Source of the DNA: CAYQQU01 sp964419545
Lineage (GTDB): Bacteria; Bacteroidota; Bacteroidia; Chitinophagales; Saprospiraceae
Length of the DNA: 64,000 nucleotides
NCBI GenBank assembly: GCA_964419545.1
Contig: CAYQQU010000003.1
Location: forward strand, 1 to 64,000
Direction of reading: 5' to 3'
Made by a program: the position numbers and the translations under genes. Of this stretch, positions 19,101 through 28,488 are shown piece by piece; position 1 is the stretch's first letter; each line of letters starts with the position of its first letter. The notes below the pieces were generated by a model. That model was not told the DNA's origin, did not search any database, and worked only from the letters and a program-made list of their open reading frames with translations.

Positions 19101-22100
19101 ACGATGTAAGTTTGCCCGCCCACGGCATAAGTAGTGATGGCGTCCGGGTGGTAGAAGCCTTGTACCGGCCAGTTGGCGAAAAAGATGCCCGGCGATTCGT
19201 TCGAAGCGTCCAGGGTAACGCCCGGCGCCGACCAGTCTTTCGTTCCCAGGGCTGCGATATCGGTAATCGTTTCCGTGGCGAGGTCTACAATGACCAGGGC
19301 GTTGTTTTCCTGGCAGGCGACGTAGGCCAGCGCACCGTCGGGCGATACGGCGATAAATTCCGGTTCGAGGTCCTGCGCCACGGTGGCGTTGGGGCCGAAG
19401 AGGCGCACGCCCTGAGCGAGGAGGTCGTCGAGTTGGTCGTTGAATGCCTGGAAGTCCAGCGTGTTGACGTTGGCGTTGGTCAGGTTTTCTACACCCGGCG
19501 ACAGGTCGATGATGCTCACCGAGCCTTCCGGGTCGGTCAGGTAATCGTCCGACGGTTCGCCTTCGTTGGCGGTCAGGATCTTCGCGCCGTCGGGCGTAAA
19601 GGTAAGCATGTCGGGCAGTACGCCCACCGTTACGTCATTGAGGTAAGAGCCGTTGGTGTCGAAGAAGACGACGCGGCCGTTGGCGTCGACGGCCGCACCT
19701 TCCACGGCTACAGCTACGACGCCGTCGCGAACGGCAACCGAGTTGACGCCGCCGCCGAAGGTGGCGAGGTCGACATTACTGATCGGCGTCAGGGCGTCGG
19801 GCGTGCCGGCGTCCAGGATCTCGAGCCGGTTCTCTTCGGAATTTGTCACGAAGAGCCGTTGGGTACCGGGGTCAAAGCTGAGGATCTCGGCCGTGGCGTC
19901 GCCGCCGAGAAAATAGCTGCCCAGGTGAGCGAGTTGCAGGCCGGGGTTGGCCGGTGCGGTCGGAGTGACGGCGTCCGTGTCCTGGATCAGTAAGATGTGT
20001 TCGGGTTCTTCCCCTGCCGCAGCGGTGCTGCTTTCATCGATGCTCAGGATGAGGTACTCGCCGCCAGGGGTCGTATTGTCGAGGATATCGAGTTCGATGG
20101 ATATCGGATCGGTAGCGCCGGCGGGAATATCGATCGAGGTGGTCGCCAGCGTATAGTCTTCCCCGTCCGTTGCGGTCGAAGCGGCGACGGCGGAAAGGAC
20201 CACCGTACCCGGCAGGTCGCCCGGGCGTTCAATCACCAGTTCGCGCGCTATCGTGCCGGCGCCTTCTTCGGCGATGCTGCTGCCTTCGGCGAAGGAGACA
20301 ACCGGGCGGGTGCGGATTTCGAAAACGCCGACCGTACCGCTCACTTCGTAAGAAACGATGAGGAGGGCTTTGCCGTTGGGGCTGTTGTCAGGTTCTACAA
20401 AGATGACGCCCTCCGGGCTCAGGTCGCCGCCTTCCGTATCCACGGTGCGGGTGTTGATGTATTGAATGAATTGCGGGGCGGCGGGGTCAGTAATATCGTA
20501 GACCATGATGCCGCCAATGCGTTCGAGGCCGATGAAAGCATAGATGCGACCGTTTATTTCGCCGATCGTGACGGCTTCGGGCTCGGGGCCTTTGTCGTCG
20601 GAGCGGTTCTTGAATTCATTTTCTTCATCGTCGCTGTTAAACAGGGCGCCGAAGACGGGATCGGCGGCGGTGATCAGTTCGAGCTCATTGCCGCTGTCGT
20701 AGACGAGTTCGCCGGTAGCGCCGTTCCAGATGGAGAAGGAGCGGCCGCCGTAGGCGTAGAGTTCGTCGTAGTCGCCGTCGCCGTCGGTATCGCCGTTGGC
20801 GGAAGTGATGCGCAGGCGACCGAGGAGGACGTCTTCTTTGAGGTACTCGGCGTCGGGGAAGGCCGATCCGTCGAGTGCGATCTCGCTGTCGCCTACGCGG
20901 AATTCTTCGCTGAAGCCGTCGTAGTCGCGGGCGTCGCCTTCGTTGGCGGAGACGATGTAAGTCTGGCCGCCCACTTCATAGGTGGCGATGGCGTCGGGGT
21001 GGTAAAAGCCTTTGATGGGCCAGTTGGCGAAGAAAATGTCCGGCGAGCGGTTGGAAGCATCCAGCGTTAAACCTTCGGTCGTCCAATCTTTGGCGCCGAG
21101 CGGCAGAATATCGGCGATCATATTGGCGGTGAGGTCAACGACAATTACGGCGTTATTTTCCTGGCAGGCCGCGTAGGCGACCGAGCCGTCAGGGGCGACA
21201 GCGATAAATTCGGGCTCCAGGTCTTGTGCGGCCGAGGCGCCCGGGCCGAAGAGCCGAACGCCGAGGGCTCGCAGATCGTCTTCCTGGCCGTTGAATTGGC
21301 TGAAATCGAGGTTGTTGACATTGGCGTTGGTCAGGTTGCCGACGCCGGGGCTCAGGTCGATGATGCTGATGGAGCCTTCGGGATCGAAGGTATAATCGTC
21401 ATTCGGTTCGCCTTCGTTGGCGGTGAGTACCCGGGAGCCGTCGGGTGTGAAAGTGACCATATCGGGCAGCACGCCGACAGTGACTTCGTCCAGGAACAGG
21501 CCGTCGGTATCGAAGAAGACGACGCGGCCGGCGCCGGTGGTGCTGTCGCCTTCCACGGCTACCGCTACGATTTCATTGGCGACGGCCACTGAGTTGATGC
21601 CCGATCCGAAGGTCGTCATATTGATCGTGTTGATGGGCGTCGGGCTGTCGAGTTCGCCGATATCGAAAACTTCGAGGGTGTTGTTTTCGGAGTTCGTGAC
21701 AAAGAGGTGCTGGGATACGGGGTCGTGTGCGACGATTTCCGCGGTGGCGCCCCCGCCGCCGGAGACGAAGCTGCCGAGGTGGTTCAGTTGAATTTCCGGA
21801 TCGGCCGGCGCTTGCGGTGCGACCGCGTCGTTGTCCTGAATAAGTACGATCAGGCGGCTGTTGGCGCCGATCTGAGCGTTGCCGGTGGCGCTGAGTTCCA
21901 GGATCAGGTATTTGCCGCTGAGGTCGGCATTATCCAGTAGTTCCAGCGGAATGCTGACCGGGTCGCTGCTCCCGGCCGGGAAGGTGACCGAAGTCGTCGG
22001 GAGGTTGTAATCGACACCGGCGGCGGCGGTCGACGCCATGGCGACGGTGATGTCCACGGAGGCGTCCTGGTCGTTGGTGTTGTCGATAGTCAATTCCAGG

Positions 22101-23524
22101 TCGTTATTACCGGAGCCTTCTGCGAGGGCGACCGTAGCTTCTGCGAAAGCGACCACTGGTTCGAGGTCGTCGCTTACGATGCCCGGATTGGCGAAGATGT
22201 CGGTATCCGCGAACTGGAAAGGATTGGGGCGCCAGCTGGCGCCCAGGTTATTGTCGAGCGAAGGGGAGATCAGTTCCAGCGAAGGGCCGTCGCCGTCGGC
22301 TTCGGTAGGCCAGGGCGCTGCGTCGTCGTAAGCGACGCTATCGATGACCAGGCCGGAGGTGTTTTTGATGACGATTTCGCCGTCGCCGTTGCCCAGGTTA
22401 CTGCTGCCCCAGTCATAAAAGTCGAGGCCGAAGAAGCTTTCCGCGGCGCTTTCTTCCAGGGCGAGCAGGATGACGTCGTCGGCGGGCAGGCTGAGGCCGG
22501 CGGGGAAGGTGTAACCGAAGCTGCCGCTGATGGCGAGGCCGCCGAGGGCGGCTTCGGTATCGCCGGCGTTATAGATTTCGACGAACTCCAGCGTGTCACT
22601 ACTCGGGTTGTTGTACAGGATCTCGGTGATGACGAGGCTGGGCGTCGAGTTATTGAAAATAAAATCAAAAGTATAGGGATCGACTTCCAGCCCGTTGCCG
22701 GAGAGGTCGGTCAGGTTGGTGACCGTCAGGCTGTTGGCCAGCCCGACGGGCAGGGGGTCGATGAAGGAAATATCGGCGTAGGGATCCTGGCCGAGCGGCT
22801 CGAAATAGTCGATTTGGCTGATCAGGCCCGGCGCTGTGTAGTTGGCGGCGTCGGTGACGGCCGAAGCGGTCATGGGTTCGCTGAAGGTCAGGCGGATCAG
22901 CGATTCGTTGAGCAGTTCGCCCTGGGTGATGAAGGGCGGAATGACGTCGCCCATGCCGCTGAGGAGGCGCACGTCGTCGAAGGCGGCGTAGTCGCCGTTG
23001 CCGTTCTGTTTGGCCAGCAGCTGAAGACGGACAAATTGGTTGCCCGGGAAGATCGGGACGGTTACCGTCACCCATCCGTCGGTATTGCGTTCGAGGTCTA
23101 CGTAGTTGTCGAAGTCCCAGTCGGTTCCGTTATCGGTCATGATGATGTAGCCGATAGAGTCGCTGTCTTCGTATTCGAAGGTGTTGTACCGGAAGGAAAC
23201 GACATTGGTCGTAAAGGCCGAAATGTCGATGGCGTCGAAGCTGAGGGTGTGAAAACCGTCATTGCCGCCGTTCGGGTTGTCGAGGTCGCGCATAAACCAG
23301 TGCCCCGCGCCGTTGGCCGGAGCGAGTACATCGAGGGCCGTGGTGTCGTCCCAGATGTCGTCTTCATCGGGGATGTTGTAAGGGGCAGGATCGGCGACGA
23401 AGGCCCAGGTGTCCGAGCCGTCGTTTTCGAATCCCTGCTTCAGTGTTTGCGTTTGGGCAAAGAGATAAGGCGATAGGAGCATGGCCAGCATCACCAGCCA
23501 CAGCTGATAGTAGGTGTTCCGCAT
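16106..23524 (-). CDS. Giant T9SS-secreted protein: LTD domain and three Calx-beta-like/choice-of-anchor I units
   Basis: 2472 residues. Signal peptide (MRNTYYQLWLVMLAMLLSPYLFAQ); N-terminal jelly-roll-like region (~25-190); Ig-like segment (~195-285); lamin-tail domain (~290-440; LVITEILYNNPSSDTLEFVE); then three tandem units of about 615 residues. Each has a Calx-beta-like part (FAEG..., LILLIQDND-type ends) and a ~500-residue beta-propeller-like region of the 'choice-of-anchor I' type (LFVTNSENNTLEVFD, ILTANEGEP, DLEPEFIAV, SANEGDARDY, KGPEPEAV, DGDGDYDELYAYG). A Cys-containing linker (~2308-2385) and a T9SS type A tail (LAPNPSRG... GMYLLRLEAEGERKVSRLVIE) finish it. Acidic, with many Asp-rich DGDGDYD loops that probably bind calcium. 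Probably extracellular; enzymatic activity unproven, though relatives are loosely annotated as phytase/alkaline-phosphatase-like. Confidence 0.88.
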   Translation of the reverse strand: MRNTYYQLWLVMLAMLLSPYLFAQTQTLKQGFENDGSDTWAFVADPAPYNIPDEDDIWDDTTALDVLAPANGAGHWFMRDLDNPNGGNDGFHTLSFDAIDISAFTTNVVSFRYNTFEYEDSDSIGYIIMTDNGTDWDFDNYVDLERNTDGWVTVTVPIFPGNQFVRLQLLAKQNGNGDYAAFDDVRLLSGMGDVIPPFITQGELLNESLIRLTFSEPMTASAVTDAANYTAPGLISQIDYFEPLGQDPYADISFIDPLPVGLANSLTVTNLTDLSGNGLEVDPYTFDFIFNNSTPSLVITEILYNNPSSDTLEFVEIYNAGDTEAALGGLAISGSFGYTFPAGLSLPADDVILLALEESAAESFFGLDFYDWGSSNLGNGDGEIVIKNTSGLVIDSVAYDDAAPWPTEADGDGPSLELISPSLDNNLGASWRPNPFQFADTDIFANPGIVSDDLEPVVAFAEATVALAEGSGNNDLELTIDNTNDQDASVDITVAMASTAAAGVDYNLPTTSVTFPAGSSDPVSIPLELLDNADLSGKYLILELSATGNAQIGANSRLIVLIQDNDAVAPQAPADPEIQLNHLGSFVSGGGGATAEIVAHDPVSQHLFVTNSENNTLEVFDIGELDSPTPINTINMTTFGSGINSVAVANEIVAVAVEGDSTTGAGRVVFFDTDGLFLDEVTVGVLPDMVTFTPDGSRVLTANEGEPNDDYTFDPEGSISIIDLSPGVGNLTNANVNNLDFSQFNGQEDDLRALGVRLFGPGASAAQDLEPEFIAVAPDGSVAYAACQENNAVIVVDLTANMIADILPLGAKDWTTEGLTLDASNRSPDIFFANWPIKGFYHPDAIATYEVGGQTYIVSANEGDARDYDGFSEEFRVGDSEIALDGSAFPDAEYLKEDVLLGRLRITSANGDTDGDGDYDELYAYGGRSFSIWNGATGELVYDSGNELELITAADPVFGALFNSDDEENEFKNRSDDKGPEPEAVTIGEINGRIYAFIGLERIGGIMVYDITDPAAPQFIQYINTRTVDTEGGDLSPEGVIFVEPDNSPNGKALLIVSYEVSGTVGVFEIRTRPVVSFAEGSSIAEEGAGTIARELVIERPGDLPGTVVLSAVAASTATDGEDYTLATTSIDIPAGATDPISIELDILDNTTPGGEYLILSIDESSTAAAGEEPEHILLIQDTDAVTPTAPANPGLQLAHLGSYFLGGDATAEILSFDPGTQRLFVTNSEENRLEILDAGTPDALTPISNVDLATFGGGVNSVAVRDGVVAVAVEGAAVDANGRVVFFDTNGSYLNDVTVGVLPDMLTFTPDGAKILTANEGEPSDDYLTDPEGSVSIIDLSPGVENLTNANVNTLDFQAFNDQLDDLLAQGVRLFGPNATVAQDLEPEFIAVSPDGALAYVACQENNALVIVDLATETITDIAALGTKDWSAPGVTLDASNESPGIFFANWPVQGFYHPDAITTYAVGGQTYIVSANEGDARDYDDFSEEFRVGDDEIVLDEAAFPDAEYLKNDVLLGRLRITSANGDTDGDGDYDQLFAYGARSFSIWNGATGELVYDSGNEFELITAADPEFGALFNTDDEENEFKDRSDDKGPEPEAVVIGEVNGRQYAFIGLERIGGVMVYDVTDPAAPQYLQYINTRTVDEVGGDLSPEGLVFVPEDESPSGKALLLVSYEVSGSIAAFEIRTTPVVAFTEGNSLVAEGSGAQSLELTIEKAGDLPGSVTVSAVGASTAVADEDYDMLTTSVDIPAGTTDPQSVDLNILDNGVEGGRYLILALGGESAGVGEEDEHILLIQDNDLEAPMPPLAPAMELTHLGSIEITGEDAVAEIVAHDGATRRLFVTNSEENQLEILDYTLPLTNPEVSEVDLSPYGAGPNSVGVSNGIVAVAMEADAIDANGSVVFFDTDGNYLNDVEVGVLPDMLVFTPDGNRILTANEGEPDDDYVIDPEGSVSIIDLSGGVDNLTDDDVTTLTLEGFNDQIDVLTAAGVRIFGPGATVAQDLEPEYIAITDDGATALVACQENNALLVLDLEAEEIVGIEPLGSKDWSEAGVTLDASNESPDIFFANWPIRGYYHPDAIDLFNIGGVNYAITANEGDARDYDAFSEEFRIGDDEIQLDETAFPDAEYLKNDVLLGRLRITSANGDIDGDGDYDELYAYGARSFTIWNADTGEPLYDSGDDLELITAADPVFGALFNSDDEENEFKDRSDDKGPEPEAVIVTELDGRHYAFVGLERIGGIMVYDITDPSAPVFQQYINTRSVDEVGGDLSPEGLNFIPVEDTDGIRPRLAVSYEVSGTVGLFELNFPCQSVPMTIDSTICMNEAFVYEPEDEEQFVQFEMEELEAFEVGPQMPSIYTYDLLVRSEDGCVSELTINLTVDDCTGTDEIAGLQSLELAPNPSRGLTYLELTGAATTPHQLAILTPAGQIVRSEVFTPAPNTYTHRLDLSDLPKGMYLLRLEAEGERKVSRLVIE

Positions 23525-23635
23525 AAAGGGTGTGATTTTGGTTTAAAAAGGAAGTGTAAAGCTAGAAAAGGGGCGGAGGGTAGAAGGCCTAGCCTCTGTT
23601 AAGAGTAGATTAATTTTGTGTTAATTTTACATCCT

Positions 23636-24382
23636 TTATGAAAGGAAGGGATACCGGATGTCCGTGAGGAAGAGGCCCTGCGGCGGGGCGCTATGGCTTC
23701 CGGGCAGACGGCTTTGCCGGTCGAGGGCTTCCTGCACCGTCGCCAGGTCCGTTTTTCCTAAGGCGACATTGAGGCACATACCTACGATCAGGCGCACCAT
23801 GCCGCGCAAGAAGCGGTCGGCGGTGACGTGGTACACCAGTCGGCGGGCGTCGGTGTCGAAGAGCCACTCGCTGCGGCGCAGATCGCAGCGCATGGTCTTG
23901 ACATCGGTATGGGATTTGCAGAAGGGGTAAAATTCGGTGTATTCCAGCAACAGGGTGGCCGCCGCCTGCAGCTGGTCGAGGTCCAGTTTTGCAGCAAAAG
24001 GATAATGGTAGGCCGTATGCTGTTCGAACGGGTTTTTATCGAACAACAAATGGTATTCGTAGCTGCGGGCGGTAGCGTCGAAGCGGGCGTGGGCGTCCGG
24101 CGCCACTTCGATGAGGCGGAAGAAAGCGATGTCGGGCGGCAGGAAACGGTTGAGGCGGCGCAGGAAGGCCGGCGGGAACGGCCTGTCGTAGTCGAAATGC
24201 AGAAAATACCGGCGGGCGTGCACGCCGGTATCGGTGCGGCCGCAGCCCGTCACTTCGACGGGCGCCTGCAGGATAGTCGACAGTGCGTCTTCAATGACTT
24301 CCTGCACGCTGGTTTGCCCCGGTTGCCGTTGCCAACCGCAATAGGCGTTGCCGTGGTAGGCCAGTTCGGCGAAGAAACGCAT
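23636..24382 (-). CDS. truA: tRNA pseudouridine synthase A (positions 38-40)
   Basis: 248 residues. Catalytic Asp51 in GCGRTDTGVHA; other TruA motifs: YHGNAYCGWQRQPGQTSVQ (9-27) and ATARSYEYHL. Pseudouridylates U38-U40 in the anticodon stem-loop. Follows clpX by 11 bp on the same strand, probably the tail of the tig-clpP-clpX-truA group. Confidence 0.96.
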   Translation of the reverse strand: MRFFAELAYHGNAYCGWQRQPGQTSVQEVIEDALSTILQAPVEVTGCGRTDTGVHARRYFLHFDYDRPFPPAFLRRLNRFLPPDIAFFRLIEVAPDAHARFDATARSYEYHLLFDKNPFEQHTAYHYPFAAKLDLDQLQAAATLLLEYTEFYPFCKSHTDVKTMRCDLRRSEWLFDTDARRLVYHVTADRFLRGMVRLIVGMCLNVALGKTDLATVQEALDRQSRLPGSHSAPPQGLFLTDIRYPFLS

Positions 24383-24393
24383 GAGCGTCGGGT

Positions 24394-25659
24394 TCAGGCG
24401 GCTTTCAGCTTATTGAGCTTGGAGCGGTTGAGCTTTTCTTCGGCGTAGTCGAGGGTGACGACGAAGGCGTTGACATCATTCTGCGAAGGCAGCTCATACA
24501 TCGCGTCGGTCATGATCGCCTCACAGATGGATCGCAGGCCGCGGGCGCCGAGTTTAAATTCGAGCGCTTTTTGGGCGATATAGGTCAGGGCGTTGTCCTC
24601 AAAAGATAGGTCGATGCCTTCGATGCCGAACAGTTTTTTGTATTGTTTGACCAGCGAGTTTTTGGGCTCGATCAGGATGCGCCGGAGCGTCGGGAGGTCG
24701 AGCGGATCGAGGTAAGCGAGCACCGGCAGGCGGCCGATGAGCTCGGGAATGAGGCCGTAGCTGCGCAGGTCCTGGTGTGAAACGTACTGCAGGAGGTTTT
24801 CGCGGTCGATGCTCGTCAGGTCGTCTTCCGATTTGAAGCCGATCACCTGGGTGTTGACGCGGCGGGCGATCACTTTTTCGATGCCGTCGAAGGCGCCGCC
24901 GCAGATAAAGAGGATATTTTCGGTATTGACTTTCACCAGTTTCTGCTCGGGGTGTTTGCGTCCGCCCTGGGGTGGAACGTTGACGTCGGTGCCTTCCAGC
25001 ATTTTGAGCAAGGCCTGTTGTACGCCTTCGCCGGAGACATCGCGGGTAATGGAGGGGTTGTCGCTTTTGCGGGCGATCTTATCCAGCTCGTCGATATATA
25101 CGATGCCGTTCTCGGCTGCGGCGACGTCGTAATTGCAGACCTGCAGCAGGCGGCTCAGGATGCTTTCCACGTCTTCCCCCACGTAGCCCGCTTCGGTGAA
25201 GACAGTAGCGTCGACGATGGCGAAGGGGACGTTGAGGTACTTGGCGATGGTTTTGGCCATGAGGGTTTTCCCGGTGCCCGTCTGGCCGACGAAGAGGATG
25301 TTGGATTTTTCGATCTCCACTTCGTCCTGCTGCCGCTGCTGGCCCAGGCGCTTATAGTGGTTGTATACGGCGACGGACAGGAATTTTTTGGCGTCGTCCT
25401 GGCCGATGATGTAATTGTCGAGATAGGATTTGATCTCCTGCGGCGTCACCTTGTCGGAGAGCAGGAAGTTGGGATTTTTAGCAGCGGCGGGCGATTCTTT
25501 TTTGCCTTTCCGGCCGTAGAGCTCTTCCTCGATGATCTCTCCGGCCTGTTCTACACACACCTCGCAGATGTGGCCGTCGATGCCGGCGATGAGAATGAGG
25601 GCTTCTGATTTGTCGCGTCCACAGAAAGAACAGCGATAGCTTTGTTTGGTACGTCGCAT
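24394..25659 (-). CDS. clpX: ATP-dependent Clp protease ATP-binding subunit ClpX
   Basis: 421 residues. N-terminal zinc-binding domain with Cys10, Cys13, Cys32 and Cys35; AAA+ domain with Walker A GQTGTGKT (125-132), pore loop GYVGED (158-163), Walker B GIVYIDELDK, and an IGF loop in VNTQVIGFKSED for ClpP docking. Hexameric unfoldase that feeds substrates to ClpP, encoded immediately upstream on the same strand. Confidence 0.98.
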   Translation of the reverse strand: MRRTKQSYRCSFCGRDKSEALILIAGIDGHICEVCVEQAGEIIEEELYGRKGKKESPAAAKNPNFLLSDKVTPQEIKSYLDNYIIGQDDAKKFLSVAVYNHYKRLGQQRQQDEVEIEKSNILFVGQTGTGKTLMAKTIAKYLNVPFAIVDATVFTEAGYVGEDVESILSRLLQVCNYDVAAAENGIVYIDELDKIARKSDNPSITRDVSGEGVQQALLKMLEGTDVNVPPQGGRKHPEQKLVKVNTENILFICGGAFDGIEKVIARRVNTQVIGFKSEDDLTSIDRENLLQYVSHQDLRSYGLIPELIGRLPVLAYLDPLDLPTLRRILIEPKNSLVKQYKKLFGIEGIDLSFEDNALTYIAQKALEFKLGARGLRSICEAIMTDAMYELPSQNDVNAFVVTLDYAEEKLNRSKLNKLKAA

Positions 25660-25898
25660 AACTTGGTATTTATCCTGCCTGGATAAAGCAGACCTCTGAG
25701 ATCATGAACGGCCGCAGCGCATAGTGTAGGCGGACGAACTTTCCGGCCTTCGAGGCCGGCGGGCATTCGGGTGTCGGACAAAAGGAAAAGATTCCCGGCC
25801 GGTCCAGGATCGCGCCTAAAAAGCGAAAGTACGAAAAAGGCGGCAGGTATTCGGCGGCAGCGATCATCAATTGCGTGCGCCGGCCGGGAAAAAGTTGT

Positions 25899-26600
25899 TT
25901 ACTTACTCGGATTATTTCTTTCCAGCACTTCGTCGATCAGGCCGTATTCTTTTGCTTCTTCGGCTTTCATCCAGTTGTCGCGGTCGCAGTCTTTTTCGAT
26001 CGTGTCGTAATCCTGGCCGGTGTGGAAGGCGAGAATGTCGTACAGAGCTTTTTGCTGTTCCTTGATCAGGGTGTAGTAAATTTCCATATCCGAAACCTGG
26101 CCCTGCATGCCGCCGAGCGGTTGGTGGATCATGACGCGGCTGTGGTACAGGCAGGTGCGCTTGGAATTAGTGCCGGCGGCCAGCAGCACGGCGCCCATGG
26201 AGGCGGCCATACCGGTGCAGATGGTCGCGATGTCGGGCGATACGTACTGCATGGTGTCATAAATGCCCAGGCCGGAGATGACCGAGCCGCCCGGGCTGTT
26301 GATGAACATCTGGATGTCGCGCTTGGGATCGGTGGATTCGAGGAAGAGCAACTGGGCCTGCACGACGTTGCCCACATAGTCGTTAATGGGGACGCCCATA
26401 AAGATGATGCGATCCATCATCAGCCGCGAGAAAACGTCGAGGCCGATGATGTTCATCTGGCGTTCTTCGATGACGTTAGGGGTGAAGGCCTGGATGTTGG
26501 GGCCGGTCGGCATGGCTTTTTCGGCGTATTTTTCGAGGTGCATGCTACTCATTCCCAGGTGTTTGGTAGCATACTTCATGAATTCATCTTTGTGAAACAT
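25899..26600 (-). CDS. clpP: ATP-dependent Clp protease proteolytic subunit ClpP
   Basis: 233 residues with catalytic triad Ser134 (GMAASMGA), His159 (MIHQPLGG) and Asp208 (DRDNW). The first ~45 residues are longer than in E. coli, compatible with a processed propeptide or with a later start at MKYATKH (26579). Forms the tetradecameric peptidase working with ClpX. A 239-bp gap separates it from clpX, longer than usual, with no recognised promoter. Confidence 0.98.
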   Translation of the reverse strand: MFHKDEFMKYATKHLGMSSMHLEKYAEKAMPTGPNIQAFTPNVIEERQMNIIGLDVFSRLMMDRIIFMGVPINDYVGNVVQAQLLFLESTDPKRDIQMFINSPGGSVISGLGIYDTMQYVSPDIATICTGMAASMGAVLLAAGTNSKRTCLYHSRVMIHQPLGGMQGQVSDMEIYYTLIKEQQKALYDILAFHTGQDYDTIEKDCDRDNWMKAEEAKEYGLIDEVLERNNPSK

Positions 26601-26698
26601 CTTCTGTCGTTTTGTAGAGATTATTTGAACACACCTATTATTAACAAATCGCCCTCGAAGGGGTTGAGCGGCGGTGAAAATTTATGGTTGGTCCAGGC

Positions 26699-28111
26699 TT
26701 ACTCTTCTTCTTCGGCTGTCGCCTGGCTTTTGGCGTCGGCTTGTTCGCGCGCTTCATTCACCAACTGTTCGAACTCGTCCTGCCCGATGGCTTGCGGAGC
26801 GATGCCCACCAGTTCGATCAGCACGTCGTGTAGTTTATCGGTGAGCAGTTCGTCCTTCACCTGGTTGTATTGTTGTTCGTCTTCCATCATTCGGTCGGCC
26901 ATGCCGATCAGCATCTGCTCCTCCAGGGGGGCGCCTCCGAGATACTGGCGGATGCGGTTTTTGAAGCTTTCGAAGATATCGTCTTCCGGTACCTGGATAT
27001 CATGCTCTCTGATGAGCTTGTTGCGGATGAGCGTCCACTGCAGGTTTTTCGCGAAAGCATCGTAGTTCTTATCGACATCCGCTTCGGTAAGTTCCTCGTT
27101 GGAGGCCAGCAGCCAGCGCTTCAGGAAACCGGCGGGCAGGGGCAGGTCGTTCTTTTCCATGACGTCTTCCTGGATATCCCGGAAGAGGAGGGCGTCGGCC
27201 TGTTGGTCGAAGTAGCGGGCGATGCGTTTGCGGATTTCCTCGCGGGCTTTTTCTTCGCTATCGACCTCGGTATCTTCTCCGAAGAAGGCCTGGAAAAAGG
27301 TCTCGTCGAGCTCGGCCAACTGGATGCGGCTGACTTCTTCGATGGTGAGCTCGAATTCGCCGCTGACGTCAGCATCGCTTTCTTCTTCGAAGCCGAGGTA
27401 GTAGCGGCGCACATAGTCCTCGTCGGCGTTTTTTTCCAGGCCGACCAGGGGCGCGCGAAATACGTCGCCATTATTTTTACTGAGGATGTCCTGCTTGATC
27501 GCTTCGTTGTCGACGGAGCTGACCAGGAGGGAGAACTTGTTGGTGAGGCCGTCGGCTTTTACGGCGTCGCCCTCCAGTTCCCGTACCGAAAACTCGATCA
27601 TATCCTCTTCCCCGATTTCAGTTTCCGGAAAGACCCGCTCGCCGTGCCGTTTGCGGGCGCGTTCCATTTCTTCGTCGATGAGTTCCTCTTTGATATCGAC
27701 CTCGTATTTGGTGAAGACGTTTTCCTTATCCAGCCCCTGGATCTCGAAGTCGGGCGCCAGCCCGAGGTCGAAGCGGAAGGTGTAATCTTCGAGGTTTTTC
27801 AGTTCGAATTCGATCTCTTCCTGGTCTTCGGAAGGCAGCGGCTGGCCGAGGATCTTCAGGTTTTCTTTCTCCAGGTAGCCGAAAAGTTCACGTTGCAGCA
27901 GGTCGTTGACGACTTCAGCGAGCACGGCTTTGCCGTACATTTTTTTCAGTACGCTGATCGGCGTTTTGCCTTTGCGGAAGCCGCGCATGTTGGATTGCTT
28001 GCGGTATTTTTCCAGTTCGGTCAGGAAGCGGCGTTCGTAATCTTCTTTTTCCAGCGTGATGGTGAGTACGGCGTTGAGATCGTCAATATCCTCTCTTACA
28101 ACTTTCGGCAT
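26699..28111 (-). CDS. tig: Trigger factor
   Basis: 470 residues. Ribosome-docking signature GFRKGKTP at 44-51 in the N-terminal domain; a middle region (~150-260) sits where the FKBP-type PPIase domain is expected but lacks clear PPIase sequence motifs; an acidic helical SurA-like chaperone domain follows (~265-440). Co-translational chaperone at the ribosome exit. First gene of the tig-clpP-clpX-truA order. Confidence 0.93.
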   Translation of the reverse strand: MPKVVREDIDDLNAVLTITLEKEDYERRFLTELEKYRKQSNMRGFRKGKTPISVLKKMYGKAVLAEVVNDLLQRELFGYLEKENLKILGQPLPSEDQEEIEFELKNLEDYTFRFDLGLAPDFEIQGLDKENVFTKYEVDIKEELIDEEMERARKRHGERVFPETEIGEEDMIEFSVRELEGDAVKADGLTNKFSLLVSSVDNEAIKQDILSKNNGDVFRAPLVGLEKNADEDYVRRYYLGFEEESDADVSGEFELTIEEVSRIQLAELDETFFQAFFGEDTEVDSEEKAREEIRKRIARYFDQQADALLFRDIQEDVMEKNDLPLPAGFLKRWLLASNEELTEADVDKNYDAFAKNLQWTLIRNKLIREHDIQVPEDDIFESFKNRIRQYLGGAPLEEQMLIGMADRMMEDEQQYNQVKDELLTDKLHDVLIELVGIAPQAIGQDEFEQLVNEAREQADAKSQATAEEEE

Positions 28112-28488
28112 GGGTGGAAGTGGTTTAGTATCAGGGAAGTAAAGACGGAAGGCTTTTTTGAAACCCGGCCTTCGGTTTTTTCGTTAAACATGTAATTGCG
28201 GTTGCGGTCATCGTGGGAAGCCCTTCTTTCGGCGCTCTTCCGGGGCAGTCATTCGGGTCGCAGAAAACTTCTCCGCGATATTCTTTCGTCTCGCAGCACT
28301 GCCGGCGAAAAACCCGCGGGGCAACCCGGTAAATGGGGTTTTCGCAGTTAAAGACTACCTTAGAACACGCTTTCAGCAGGAGCCCCTACGAGCGAAGATC
28401 ACTCAGCCGCACCGCCTGACCTCACCGGAACGTTGACCGGCTTTCGCCAGGGCAGTGGTCTGAATTCCCGTTGACACCCCCGTTTTTG
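28112..28488. other. Intergenic region between tig and tRNA-Leu, nothing recognised
   Basis: 377 bp. I examined both strands for RNase P RNA, tmRNA, SRP RNA and 6S signatures and found none, and no open frame with convincing coding character. No TAnnTTTG box was found close to the tig start. It may hold the 3' processing region of the tRNA transcript and the tig promoter. Confidence 0.5.

Noticed and set aside
17522..19993. Long plus-strand open frame opposite the giant repeat protein
   Set aside because: Mirror of strongly biased codons in a high-GC gene; the translation is low-complexity Val/Asp/Gly-rich with no domain, while the minus strand has a signal peptide, repeated domains and a T9SS tail.
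28112..28488. Possible RNase P RNA, tmRNA or SRP RNA
   Set aside because: None of the invariant motifs (e.g. the RNase P P4 region, the tmRNA tRNA-like end, the SRP tetraloop helix) could be found on either strand.
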